Shown: piece after piece, positions 11,247 to 18,752 of the stretch | How positions within the stretch are numbered: position 1 is the first letter of the stretch | Layout of the letters: every line of letters begins with the position of its first letter | DNA from: a virus | Length of the DNA stretch: 28,123 bases | Virus record (IMG/VR): IMGVR_UViG_3300020439_000052 | Coordinates: 1 to 28,123 of that record | Reading direction: 5' to 3' (one strand) | Program-made: the position numbers and the translations under genes | Notes under the pieces: model-generated | Seen by the model: only the letters and a program-made list of their open reading frames with translations | What the model was told of the DNA's origin: nothing | Database searches by the model: none

Positions 11247-13204
11247 GGATATTAGTAAGTGACATAGAAACAAACGGACTTGAGAACAGTGACAAGCTTT
11301 GGATTTGTGGTGGTAAAGATCTTACTACTGGTGAAGTATCTAGGTTTGATAATTGTCACGAGGACAGTGTTGCTAAACGTGAAGCAATCAAGTGGTACGA
11401 ATCAGCAGATCTAATTATTGGTCACAACTTCTTACAATTTGATGCACCTATGATTAACAAACTTCTCAAGCCAAAACTTATTGATCCTTACAAAGTATTG
11501 GATACCCTTGTGGTCAGTAGACTAGTTGACTACGACATTGACATACCAAAGGGAGCTAAGTTTCCCCACAGCTTACAGGCTTGGGGTATCAGATTAAATA
11601 AACATAAAGGAGACTTTCATGAGTTTGATAGATTCAGTAATGAAATGGTTGAATACTGGTATCAGGACATCGAGGTTACAGAATCTTTGTTCAATCATTT
11701 CCATGATATTATTTGGAATCCTGATTGGAGCAAGTCTATAAAGACTGAGCACTACGTTCAGATAGAGTTAGTTCGTACTCAGTATTATGGTTTTCACTTT
11801 GATAAAACAAAAGCAGAGTTCTTACTTAACTCAGTCAAGACCAAGATGAAAACACTGGAAGAACAATTCCAAGTAGACTTCCCACCTAAACTAACTGAGG
11901 TTAATCGTATCAAGTACCGACTCAAGAAAGACGGTACGGAGATGGCAACAGTCACCAAAGCTAAAGACAAGTATGCTCTTACAAGAGTTGAGAATGAGGA
12001 TCTCGTATGCTCTGATTGGATTGAGTTTAATCCTGGATCTTCTAAAGATAGAATAGATGTTCTATGGGAAGCAGGGTGGAAGCCAGTAGACAAAACTAAA
12101 ACAGCTATTAACTTTGCTCGTAAGAAAGTTGGTGATCCTTACGGTAAGTCTATAGCCAGTATGACTCAAGAGTTTTACAATCAAAAGAAGTCTGACCTTG
12201 ATCGCTATGGTTTTACTGTATCAGAGACAAACCTCAGTACACTTCCAGAGGATGCACCCACAGGAGCTAAAGCTCTAGCCCAGTGGTTGACACTAGAAGG
12301 TAGACGTTCATCACTGGTGGAGTGGCTAGGACAGTGTGGTGAAGATTCACGTATTCACGGTAGGATAAACAACATTGGAGCATGGACAGGACGGTGTGCT
12401 CACAAAGATCCTAACACGGCTAACATATCTTCTCCGTTTCATGGTGATCCTAAGTCAGCAGTAGATGAAGTTAAGAAACAATTTGATGTACACTTACGTG
12501 CTTGTTGGACTGTCCCTTCTGGCTCTTGGTTAGTGGGTACAGATGCAGACGGTATTCAGTTACGAGTCTTAGCTGATTACCTTTGGAGAAAGTTTGATGC
12601 TGACCAGTATGCACAAGCTATCATGGAAGGTAAGAAAGAAGATGAGACAGACATCCATAACCTCAACAAGAAAGCTTTAGATGTACCGAATGGTACGAGG
12701 GATATGGCAAAGACTTTTATTTATGCTTGGCTTTTGGGGGCAGGGGTAGCAAAGACTGCTCAGATTCTGAAGGTAGATATGCAAGAAGCTCAAGCTGCAC
12801 GTACTCGTTTTGAGATGAGCATTGACGGTTTATATAATCTAAAGAATCAGTACGTACCAAAGGTAGCTGATCACGGATGGTTCAGAGGGTATGATGGACG
12901 CAAAGTTCCTGTACCCAATGCACACAAAACATTAGCAGGTATCTTACAAAACGGTGAGGCTTGCTTGATGAAGCACAGTCTACTCAAGTGGCACGACAGA
13001 GCTAGAAAGCAAGGACTCAAATTTAAAATGGTAGGATTCATACACGATGAATACCAAGTAGAAGTAATAGGAACAGAAGAGGAGGCAAAGTTACTAGGTA
13101 AAATACAATCAGACTGTATGTTAGAAACTGGTGAAGAGTTAGGATTCAAGATACCTACACCAGGTTCTTTTGACATCGGAAAAAACTGGGCAGAAACCCA
13201 TTGA
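11243..13204 (+). CDS. polA: Family A DNA polymerase (T7 gp5-like) with 3'-5' exonuclease
   Basis: 653 residues, near the 704 of T7 gp5. The N-terminal proofreading exonuclease shows DIE (Asp7, Glu9), the HNFLQFDAP motif and YWYQD. The polymerase part shows motif A TDADGIQLR (Asp434), motif B/O-helix RDMAKTFIYAWLLGAG (Arg486, Lys490, Tyr494) and motif C IHDEYQ (Asp602, Glu603). The residue equal to E. coli Pol I Phe762 is Tyr, as in T7; the residue equal to Tyr766 is Leu498. No helicase or DnaJ-like insertion was seen. ATG chosen because it overlaps the primase stop as ATGA; a TTG three codons earlier is possible. T7 polymerase uses host thioredoxin as clamp; a thioredoxin-binding loop could not be located with confidence here. 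Confidence 0.95.
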   Translation: MRILVSDIETNGLENSDKLWICGGKDLTTGEVSRFDNCHEDSVAKREAIKWYESADLIIGHNFLQFDAPMINKLLKPKLIDPYKVLDTLVVSRLVDYDIDIPKGAKFPHSLQAWGIRLNKHKGDFHEFDRFSNEMVEYWYQDIEVTESLFNHFHDIIWNPDWSKSIKTEHYVQIELVRTQYYGFHFDKTKAEFLLNSVKTKMKTLEEQFQVDFPPKLTEVNRIKYRLKKDGTEMATVTKAKDKYALTRVENEDLVCSDWIEFNPGSSKDRIDVLWEAGWKPVDKTKTAINFARKKVGDPYGKSIASMTQEFYNQKKSDLDRYGFTVSETNLSTLPEDAPTGAKALAQWLTLEGRRSSLVEWLGQCGEDSRIHGRINNIGAWTGRCAHKDPNTANISSPFHGDPKSAVDEVKKQFDVHLRACWTVPSGSWLVGTDADGIQLRVLADYLWRKFDADQYAQAIMEGKKEDETDIHNLNKKALDVPNGTRDMAKTFIYAWLLGAGVAKTAQILKVDMQEAQAARTRFEMSIDGLYNLKNQYVPKVADHGWFRGYDGRKVPVPNAHKTLAGILQNGEACLMKHSLLKWHDRARKQGLKFKMVGFIHDEYQVEVIGTEEEAKLLGKIQSDCMLETGEELGFKIPTPGSFDIGKNWAETH

Positions 13205-13229
13205 CATATAATGTTATTAGAATTATGTA
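13201..13229 (+). promoter_or_regulatory. Possible promoter before the SSB gene
   Basis: TTGACA (13201-13206) overlaps the polymerase stop, with TATGTA after 17 bp (3 of 6 to TATAAT). A second TTGACT at 13230 is followed by no good -10. The SSB gene also has its own downstream terminator, so a separate transcript is plausible, though the -10 is weak. Confidence 0.3.
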
Positions 13230-13257
13230 TTGACTTATAGATTAGAAGGAGGCTGTA

Positions 13258-13761
13258 ATGGCTACAAGAAAAGTAACAATCGAAGGAACTTTAGATTGGG
13301 CTAAAGTTTTTGAACACAACCGTGACAAGGCTTCATTTCATGAAGAGACAGACGGTGCTTATAAGATTACTGTGACTATGGATAAAGACAATCTGAAGAA
13401 ACTAAAAGATGCAGGTTGCTCACGGTCAGAGAAAAATGTGGACGGTGGATTTCAAATAACTTTTGATAGGCCACACAAGGGACGTGAAGACTGGATGGGT
13501 GGTCCACCAGTTGTAGCAGACATTACTGGTAAACCTTGGAGTCTGGAAGACAAAGGTGTAATCGGTAATGGAAGTAAAGGTTTAGTTCAACTCTCCGTTT
13601 TTGATTCTAAACCTCGTAACGGTACACGACTTGAAGGTGTACAGGTTACAGAGCATGTGGTCTATGAAACAGAAAAAAGTAACACCGCTATGTTTCAAGA
13701 CCTCTCTAAGAGTTCTGAGGTTCCCTCCTCCCAAGAATCTCAGGACTCTATACCATACTAA
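13258..13761 (+). CDS. Probable single-stranded DNA-binding protein (T7 gp2.5-like position)
   Basis: 167 residues, soluble, beta-rich appearance, starting MATRKVTIEGTLDWAKVFE. Length and position, directly after the polymerase and before the nucleases, match phage ssDNA-binding proteins that coat the lagging strand. The core has aromatic and basic residues spread through it (for example FDRPHKGREDWMGGP), as in OB folds. The C-terminus (SSEVPSSQESQDSIPY) is polar and mildly acidic rather than strongly acidic with a terminal Phe as in gp2.5. GGAGG lies before the ATG and a strong terminator after the stop. The call rests on context as much as on sequence. Confidence 0.65.
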   Translation: MATRKVTIEGTLDWAKVFEHNRDKASFHEETDGAYKITVTMDKDNLKKLKDAGCSRSEKNVDGGFQITFDRPHKGREDWMGGPPVVADITGKPWSLEDKGVIGNGSKGLVQLSVFDSKPRNGTRLEGVQVTEHVVYETEKSNTAMFQDLSKSSEVPSSQESQDSIPY

Positions 13762-13793
13762 TAGTGTGGTAGTTTTCATTAGTACCTCCAACT

Positions 13794-13830
13794 CCCCCAC
13801 CTTTAGTTCCATTTCGGTGGGGGTTTTTTT
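13794..13830 (+). terminator. Rho-independent terminator after SSB gene
   Basis: Stem CCCCCACC / GGTGGGGG (8 bp, all G-C but one) with a 14-nt loop, followed by seven T. It sits between the SSB and nuclease genes and probably gives partial termination, adding extra SSB transcript. Confidence 0.9.
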
Positions 13831-13843
13831 AACAGGATAACAA

Positions 13844-14716
13844 ATGCCAAACATAGAAAACCTAGTAAAAGATATGGAAGAAACTATCCAAGGATTAAAA
13901 GGATGGGATCACATAGTAGGTTTACGAATGGGAGATGCAATAGCAAAGGCAGCTTACAACAGGTTTGGTAAACCTCAGAAACCTCGTGGGTATCTATCTT
14001 TCTCTTCTATCGGTAGCCCATGTAAAAGAAAACTATGGTATAAGATTAACGATCCTTCATCAGCTAAGTTGGTATCTCCTTCAGACTTACTGAAGTTCTT
14101 CTACGGTGATATGATTGAGGAACTGATTCTCTCTATCGTCAAAGTCTCTGGTCACGACTTAGGAGGACAACAGGATCGTATGTTCATCAATGGATTGGCA
14201 GGTCATAGAGATGCGGTCATTGATGGAATGACGGTGGATGTAAAGTCAGCATCTCCTTACTCATTTAAGAAATTTGCTGAAGGAGGCTTGAAGGATAATG
14301 ATCCTTTCGGGTACATCAGTCAGCTTAGTTCTTACGTGTATGCAGCCAAGGACGATCCACTCGTAACCGACAAAACAAGAGGAGCTTTTCTTGTTGTTGA
14401 TAAAGTAAACGGTTCAATATGTTTGGACATACATGACTTCTCAGAAGAACTAGAGAACAAAGAGAAGGAAGTAGACAGCGTAAAGAACATGGTCAAAGGG
14501 AGCATACCTCCTCGTGGCTTTGAACCTGTACCTCAATCAAAGACAAGCCCGAATACAAAGCTACATCCTTCTTGTGGTTTTTGTGACTTCAACAAGAAAT
14601 GTTGGCCTGAAGCCAGGAGATTTGTTTACAAGACAGGAGATGTTCTACTTGTAGATGTAGTCACTGAGCCTAACGTGCCAGAGGATCTTACGTACAATGA
14701 ACAGAAAGAAGTTTAG
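13844..14716 (+). CDS. Cas4/RecB-like PD-(D/E)XK exonuclease with Fe-S cysteines
   Basis: 290 residues. The sequence holds the pattern of Cas4/RecB-type nucleases: Cys60 in GSPCKRKLWY, an acidic residue in GHRDAVIDG (Asp123), the VDVKSAS motif (Asp132, Lys134), a QLSSYVYA helix (about 160-167) and three further Cys at 244, 247 and 253 (CGFCDFNKKC). One early and three late Cys is the arrangement that holds a 4Fe-4S cluster in Cas4 and AddB. In a T7-like cluster it takes the place of the gp6 5'-3' exonuclease, for recombination and breakdown of host DNA. Next to it lies endonuclease I, overlapping by 20 bp. No clear ribosome binding site except AGGATAACAA; translation may follow the terminator read-through transcript. 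Confidence 0.85.
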   Translation: MPNIENLVKDMEETIQGLKGWDHIVGLRMGDAIAKAAYNRFGKPQKPRGYLSFSSIGSPCKRKLWYKINDPSSAKLVSPSDLLKFFYGDMIEELILSIVKVSGHDLGGQQDRMFINGLAGHRDAVIDGMTVDVKSASPYSFKKFAEGGLKDNDPFGYISQLSSYVYAAKDDPLVTDKTRGAFLVVDKVNGSICLDIHDFSEELENKEKEVDSVKNMVKGSIPPRGFEPVPQSKTSPNTKLHPSCGFCDFNKKCWPEARRFVYKTGDVLLVDVVTEPNVPEDLTYNEQKEV

Positions 14717-15092
14717 TGCAGCAGCACTCAAAGCAGGTTACAGATCTGGATTTGAAGATGAGGTTGCCAAAGAGTTACGAAAGAAGAAAGTACAATTCAC
14801 TTATGAAAAAGAAAAAATAAAGTGGGTTGACATAAGAGTAAGAACGTATACACCTGACTTCGTTTTAGCTAACGGTATTATCATTGAAACAAAGGGACGA
14901 TTTGTAGCAAATGATAGACGAAAGCATAAAGAAATAGCTAAACAATTTCCTGATTTAGATATTCGTTTTGTTTTTCAAAACAGTAGAGCAAAGCTTTACA
15001 AAGGAGCTAAGTCTTCTTACGGAGATTGGTGTAAGAAATACGGTTTCGTTTACGCAGATAAATCTATTCCTGATGAATGGATCGAAGAATAA
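14697..15092 (+). CDS. Endonuclease I, Holliday-junction resolvase (T7 gp3-like)
   Basis: 131 residues (T7 gp3 is 149). It cuts branched DNA and Holliday junctions. The match to T7 endonuclease I is clear along its length: YRSGFEDEVAKEL at the N-terminus, TYTPDFVLANGIIIETKG in the middle, LDIRFVFQNSRAKLYKGAKS and SYGDWCKKYGF later, ending SIPDEWIEE. Catalytic residues aligned with T7 Glu20, Asp55, Glu65 and Lys67 are Glu20, Asp54, Glu64 and Lys66. The basic C-terminal tail of gp3 is missing. Overlaps genes on both sides (20 and 16 bp), consistent with translational coupling. Confidence 0.95.
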   Translation: MNRKKFSAAALKAGYRSGFEDEVAKELRKKKVQFTYEKEKIKWVDIRVRTYTPDFVLANGIIIETKGRFVANDRRKHKEIAKQFPDLDIRFVFQNSRAKLYKGAKSSYGDWCKKYGFVYADKSIPDEWIEE

Positions 15093-15298
15093 TTGTTGAC
15101 GTAGTAAATCAAACCAATATAACTTGGAGTTTCCTGTTGTTGTTTGAAGTTACTTTACTAGTTAAACTAGATCCTGATGCTAACTTCATAGCTTCAGATT
15201 CTAACGGTGCATCCTCTGGTCTAGAAGATGTACTGGTAGATACAATATATGATATTGATGACGTTGAAATAATAGAAATAGAGGTGAAAGAAAAATAA
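15077..15298 (+). CDS. Hypothetical acidic protein
   Basis: 73 residues. A moderately hydrophobic stretch (about residues 16-32, ITWSFLLLFEVTLLVKL) is followed by a very acidic half (Asp/Glu-rich to the end). It may be a beta-rich soluble domain rather than a membrane protein. The start ATG lies inside endonuclease I; the last base of the stop is the first base of the MazG-like start (TAATG). Function unknown. Confidence 0.6.
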   Translation: MDRRIIVDVVNQTNITWSFLLLFEVTLLVKLDPDANFIASDSNGASSGLEDVLVDTIYDIDDVEIIEIEVKEK

Positions 15299-15675
15299 TG
15301 TTAACAGGAAAAGACTTAGAAGACATGGGCTATTTTGAAGCTTTTCAAAGTGCAAAGACAATAAATCTAGAAGACTACGCTGAGTGGGTAGAAGACAAGA
15401 TGATTACCACTGGTGATAAAAGGTTTCTTGAAAACACAATGGGTTTGATAGGAGAGACAGGAGAGTTCTTTGAAAAGTTAAAGAAGCATAAGAGGGATGA
15501 TACACCCCTAGATAAACAAGGTGTTACACTTGAAGCAGGTGATATGTTCTTCTATTTTATAGCTATACTAAATCTTTTAGATATAAAACTAGATGATGTT
15601 GTAAAACAAAATATGAAGAAGCTTGATAGCAGACAGAAACGTGGAAAAATTAAAGGATCGGGAGACTACAGATGA
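15298..15675 (+). CDS. MazG-like nucleotide pyrophosphohydrolase
   Basis: 125 residues, all-alpha. The Mg2+-binding pattern of MazG/all-alpha NTP-PPases is visible: GLIGETGEFFEKLKK (about residues 51-65, acidic residues as in ExxE) and LEAGDMFFYFIAIL (about 80-93, ExxD), followed by the usual C-terminal helix with KLDSRQKRGK. These enzymes cut nucleoside triphosphates or alarmones to monophosphates. Phage versions are thought to clean dNTP pools or lower ppGpp signals. It overlaps the RNR gene as ATGA, which supports a role in nucleotide supply. Confidence 0.85.
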   Translation: MLTGKDLEDMGYFEAFQSAKTINLEDYAEWVEDKMITTGDKRFLENTMGLIGETGEFFEKLKKHKRDDTPLDKQGVTLEAGDMFFYFIAILNLLDIKLDDVVKQNMKKLDSRQKRGKIKGSGDYR

Positions 15676-17438
15676 ATGAAGACTATGGACCAACATTAGA
15701 AATATCAGAAACTATTCACGCAGAAAAGTATCGAGGTAAAGGTGAGTCGTTTAAAGATGCAATGACTCGTGTTGCTGAAGCTTTGAAAGATGGTGAGGAA
15801 CACTTCTCTAAGTTTAGAGACATCTTATACAATCAAAGATTCTTACCTGCAGGGAGAGTGCAGTCTGCTATGGGAGCACCAAGACGTGTGACTCCTTATA
15901 ACTGTTTTGTATCTACAACTATTGAAGATAGTATGGACGGTATCATGGACGCTGCGAGACGTGCAGCAGAAACCATGCGACTAGGAGGTGGTATCGGATA
16001 TGACTTCTCTACTCTACGTCCTCGTGGAGCAATGATTAAATCTTTAGAGTCTAAGTCTTCTGGTCCTCTTTCTTTCATGGGTATCTTTGATGCAGTCTGC
16101 AAGACGATTGCTTCTGCAGGTCACAGACGTGGAGCACAGATGGGTGTGCTACGTGTTGATCACCCTGACATTGAAGAGTTTGTTACAGCAAAGAACAACA
16201 TGACTGCCCTCACAGATTTTAATATTAGTGTTGGTGTTACTGACAAGTTTATGACTGCTGTAAAAGAAGGAACTGACTTTGATTTAGTCTTTAACGGAGA
16301 GGTACGTAAAACAATTGATGCTCGTGCTCTTTGGGATAAAATCATGAGGAGTACATGGGAGTGGGCAGAACCTGGTATTCTTTTTATTGATAGGATCAAC
16401 AAGAAAAATAACTTACATTACTGTGAGACAATAGCAGCAACAAACCCTTGTGGTGAACAACCCTTACCACCTAACGGTGCATGTCTTCTTGGTTCTTTTA
16501 ACTTAGCTAAGTACGTAGTTCAGCATGATGCTGTAGCTCGTTGGGGTTTAGAAGATAAGTACGTATTCAATATGGATCAACTTCGTAATGACATACCTCA
16601 CGTTGTTAGAGCAATGGACAACGTAGTAGACAGAGCAACCTATCCTCTCAAGGAACAGGAACAGGAAGCTAAAAGTAAAAGACGTATGGGCTTGGGTGTT
16701 ACTGGTGTAGCCAATGCTATTGAAGCATTAGGTTTTGAGTATGGTAGTGAACGATTCCTACAGACCCTAGAAGAAATCATGGGAGTAATTAGGGATGTTG
16801 CATACACTACCTCAGTAGAGCTTGCCCTTGAGAAAGGACCATTTCCTTTATTCACTCAGGCTTATCTTGAATCTGATTTTGCTAAGTCTCTCCCTCCTTA
16901 CATACGTACATTAATTAGTGAGAATGGTATACGTAATAGTCACCTTCTTTCTGTTGCACCTACAGGAACTATCAGTCTCTCAGCAGACAACGTATCTTCT
17001 GGTATTGAACCACCCTTCAGTCTTTTCTATGATAGAAAGATTCAAGAGTTTGACGGTGAAAGAACTGAGAGAGTAGAGGATTACGGTTATCGTGTCTTTG
17101 GTGTCAAAGGTAAAACAGCAAACGAGTTGTCTGTGTTTGATCATGTCAAAGTTTTAAATGTAGCATCTAAGTTTGTTGACTCTGCCTGTTCAAAGACTTG
17201 TAACGTTGGTGACGATGTAACCTGGGAAGAGTTTAAAAAGATTTATATGGATGCTTATGATGGTGGTGCTTCAGGTTGCACGACATTCAGGGCAGCAGGT
17301 AAACGTATGGGAATCTTAACTGCTTCTTCCTCTGAAGAAATATCTGAACAAGAACAAGTAGAGGATACACAGGACTTTGTAGATGAAGGTGGTGCTTGCT
17401 ACTTTGATCCTGCAACAGGACTTCGTAAGTGTGAATGA
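15672..17438 (+). CDS. nrdJ: Class II (adenosylcobalamin-dependent) ribonucleotide reductase
   Basis: 588 residues, usual for a phage monomeric NrdJ. It reduces ribonucleotides to deoxyribonucleotides using B12. Visible features: first active-site Cys78 in YNCFVSTTIED; a glycine-rich GGGIGYDFSTLRP; NPCGEQPLP with the radical Cys260 and Glu262; the partner Cys271 (GACLLGSFNL); the late ASGCTTFRAAGKR block; and a C-terminal CYFDPATGLRKC pair (Cys576, Cys587) that would regenerate the active site. No small subunit (NrdB) or NrdI/NrdG neighbour is present, which supports class II. The phage therefore needs host cobalamin. It lies in a run with MazG-like and DUF1289 genes, coupled by ATGA overlaps. 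Confidence 0.93.
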   Translation: MNEDYGPTLEISETIHAEKYRGKGESFKDAMTRVAEALKDGEEHFSKFRDILYNQRFLPAGRVQSAMGAPRRVTPYNCFVSTTIEDSMDGIMDAARRAAETMRLGGGIGYDFSTLRPRGAMIKSLESKSSGPLSFMGIFDAVCKTIASAGHRRGAQMGVLRVDHPDIEEFVTAKNNMTALTDFNISVGVTDKFMTAVKEGTDFDLVFNGEVRKTIDARALWDKIMRSTWEWAEPGILFIDRINKKNNLHYCETIAATNPCGEQPLPPNGACLLGSFNLAKYVVQHDAVARWGLEDKYVFNMDQLRNDIPHVVRAMDNVVDRATYPLKEQEQEAKSKRRMGLGVTGVANAIEALGFEYGSERFLQTLEEIMGVIRDVAYTTSVELALEKGPFPLFTQAYLESDFAKSLPPYIRTLISENGIRNSHLLSVAPTGTISLSADNVSSGIEPPFSLFYDRKIQEFDGERTERVEDYGYRVFGVKGKTANELSVFDHVKVLNVASKFVDSACSKTCNVGDDVTWEEFKKIYMDAYDGGASGCTTFRAAGKRMGILTASSSEEISEQEQVEDTQDFVDEGGACYFDPATGLRKCE

Positions 17439-17641
17439 GTATCCCTCATGTAAGAAGAAGGCTTGCTCCTAGAATTGGGAACACTCCCTCTCCCTGTATT
17501 AAAGTTTGCCAGATAGACGATGAAGGTTTTTGTATGGGGTGTAAAAGAACTGTTGACGAAATACGCAACTGGGTGATAATGTCCGACTACGAGCAGACTA
17601 TGTTACTCGCAGAGCTACAGTGGAGAAAAGATCATGGCTAA
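17435..17641 (+). CDS. DUF1289 small cysteine protein
   Basis: 68 residues. The pattern PSPCIKVCQIDDEGFCMGC, then KRTVDEIRNW, with Cys21, Cys25, Cys33 and Cys36 is diagnostic of DUF1289, a family of short proteins, mainly in proteobacteria, predicted to bind a metal or Fe-S cluster; its role is not established. The start overlaps the RNR stop (ATGA), so the two are made together. An RNR-linked redox or cluster role is a guess from this position. Confidence 0.88.
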   Translation: MSIPHVRRRLAPRIGNTPSPCIKVCQIDDEGFCMGCKRTVDEIRNWVIMSDYEQTMLLAELQWRKDHG

Positions 17642-17789
17642 AGTTCAGATCGTTGGTGCAGCAGCTAACTCTCATCAACCTATGAAAAAGAAAACTTCAC
17701 AGTCAAAGAGAATATCTTCAATTAAGTTTGGCTCTATGAATAAACATAAGCGCAGAGCTACAAAACCATACAGAGGACAGGGCAAATGA
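17634..17789 (+). CDS. 51-aa basic microprotein
   Basis: MAKVQIVGAAANSHQ followed by a Lys/Arg/Ser-rich part ending HKRRATKPYRGQGK; strongly basic, probably disordered, perhaps nucleic-acid-binding. GTGGAG stands before the ATG; the stop overlaps the next start as ATGA. Not a known family to me. Confidence 0.55.
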   Translation: MAKVQIVGAAANSHQPMKKKTSQSKRISSIKFGSMNKHKRRATKPYRGQGK

Positions 17790-18223
17790 GAGGCTTCGAT
17801 CAAGAGGATTATAATAAGTGGGACAACACGGCTAAGAAAGCGTTAGTACGTGTGTTACAACAAGAGGGTCACGAGATTCAAAGAGTGTCAGAAAATTTTT
17901 ATGCTGATGTTGAATCAAAGAAAGACGGTGAAACTATTTACAGTGAAGCAGAAGTAAAAACTGCTTGGTCAAATGATTGGCCTAACAACTGGGCAGAGAT
18001 TAGAATACCTGGACGTAAGAAAAGACTTCTTAAAAAGTATAACAATAAAGTTACTTTCTATGTTTTTAGAAAAGATCTAAAACAAGTCTGGAGAATAAAA
18101 GGTGAACAGTTAAAAGACTCTAACCTTAAGTCTGCTTTCGGTAAAAATATTTCTCATGGTGAAAAGTTTTTTCATATCCCATATCAAGAAGCTGAGTTGG
18201 TAAAGGTTCCTGATGAACTGTGA
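17786..18223 (+). CDS. Putative PD-(D/E)XK nuclease-like protein
   Basis: 145 residues. An N-terminal helix (about 7-28, KKALVRVLQQEGHEI) is followed by FYADVESKKDGETIYSEAEV and K58, with Asp41 in ADVE, Glu56 and Lys58 in EVK, which resembles the D...ExK core of restriction-like nucleases. Basic helices follow (GRKKRLLKKYNN) and a strand-rich C-terminus (KVTFYVFRKD). It may be a small phage nuclease or resolvase; the match is only to the short motif and the fold order. ATGA overlap with the gene before, 11-bp overlap with the gene after. Confidence 0.5.
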   Translation: MRGFDQEDYNKWDNTAKKALVRVLQQEGHEIQRVSENFYADVESKKDGETIYSEAEVKTAWSNDWPNNWAEIRIPGRKKRLLKKYNNKVTFYVFRKDLKQVWRIKGEQLKDSNLKSAFGKNISHGEKFFHIPYQEAELVKVPDEL

Positions 18224-18497
18224 GAAGTGTGGTAATCTTTTAGACGATAATAATATTTGTGGAGAATGTATGACTGATCCAGTGAAAAATCCTATACACT
18301 ACAACCAAGGTGCAGTGGAGTGTATTGATGCTCTTCGTTCCATGACTAAGACTATGGATGGAACATCAGCCTACCTCAGTGGTAACGTAGTAAAGTACAT
18401 TTGGAGACATCAATATAAGAACGGTATAGAAGATTTAGAGAAGGCACAGGTTTACCTTGACTGGCTCAAAGAACATTACAGGACAATACACAAGTGA
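18213..18497 (+). CDS. DUF3310 protein with zinc-ribbon head (T7 gp1.7-like domain)
   Basis: 94 residues. Cys3, Cys6, Cys16 and Cys19 (CEKC...CGEC) form a small zinc-ribbon-like head; then PVKNPIHYNQGAVECIDAL, and YLSGNVVKYIWRHQYKNG with LEKAQVYLDWL, is the DUF3310 pattern. The C-terminal part of T7 gp1.7, a nucleotide kinase, belongs to this domain family. Its location right after RNR and MazG-like genes is in line with a nucleotide-related role, but the T7 activity cannot be assumed for this shorter protein. Its end overlaps the next GTG start. Confidence 0.85.
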   Translation: MNCEKCGNLLDDNNICGECMTDPVKNPIHYNQGAVECIDALRSMTKTMDGTSAYLSGNVVKYIWRHQYKNGIEDLEKAQVYLDWLKEHYRTIHK

Positions 18498-18718
18498 GTA
18501 AAGATAATAAAAAAACCCTTGAGCAAGAAGCCCAAGAGTTTATTAAACAAGAGATTCCCAGTCGTGACATAGCGACTAGGGATTACTTTGCAGGTGCAGC
18601 ACTATCGGGTCTGCTAGGATCTGGAAAGTATTTACGATCAGACGAGATCGTTAATCAAGCATTTTGTTTTTCGTGTCTGATGCTTGATTATAAAAAAAAT
18701 AAAGATAAATCGTCTTAA
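18494..18718 (+). CDS. Small conserved-type phage protein, GTG start, last gene of the rightward block
   Basis: 74 residues starting at GTG that overlaps the upstream stop (GTGA). The core RDYFAGAALSGLLG followed by a late EIVNQAFCFSCLMLDYKK helix is a pattern common to small phage proteins of unknown role, often with 'AY..AD.ML'. Its 3' third contains two adjacent inverted repeats (listed separately). No function known. Confidence 0.65.
   Translation: MSKDNKKTLEQEAQEFIKQEIPSRDIATRDYFAGAALSGLLGSGKYLRSDEIVNQAFCFSCLMLDYKKNKDKSS
18634..18690 (+). other. Two adjacent hairpins in the 3' end of the last rightward gene
   Basis: ACGATC/GATCGT (18634-18639 with 18646-18651, 6-nt loop) is followed without gap by an 11-bp perfect inverted repeat TAATCAAGCAT / ATGCTTGATTA (18652-18662 with 18680-18690, 17-nt loop). 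Both fall in coding sequence, about 30 bp before the terminator. Confidence 0.65.
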
Positions 18719-18721
18719 ACT

Positions 18722-18752
18722 AAACCCCCAGAAATTAACTGGGGGTTTTTTT
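18722..18752. terminator. Strong terminator at convergent operon ends
   Basis: Stem AAACCCCCAG / CTGGGGGTTT (10 bp) with a 7-nt loop, followed by a run of T on the plus strand. It lies between the last rightward gene and the end of the leftward virion gene. On the minus strand the stem is followed by TTTAGTTT-like sequence, so it may work weakly in both directions. Confidence 0.9.

Noticed and set aside
11794-12093. Antisense frame of 99 codons inside the DNA polymerase gene
   Set aside because: Shadow of a clear family A polymerase; Ser/Leu-rich translation typical of antisense frames.
13601-13854. Overlapping frames on both strands at the end of the SSB gene and terminator
   Set aside because: They run through a strong terminator stem and lack start signals; the SSB frame and its GGAGG site explain the region.
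15896-16855. Three antisense frames inside the ribonucleotide reductase gene
   Set aside because: The sense strand encodes intact RNR motifs over the same bases; no start signals on the other strand.
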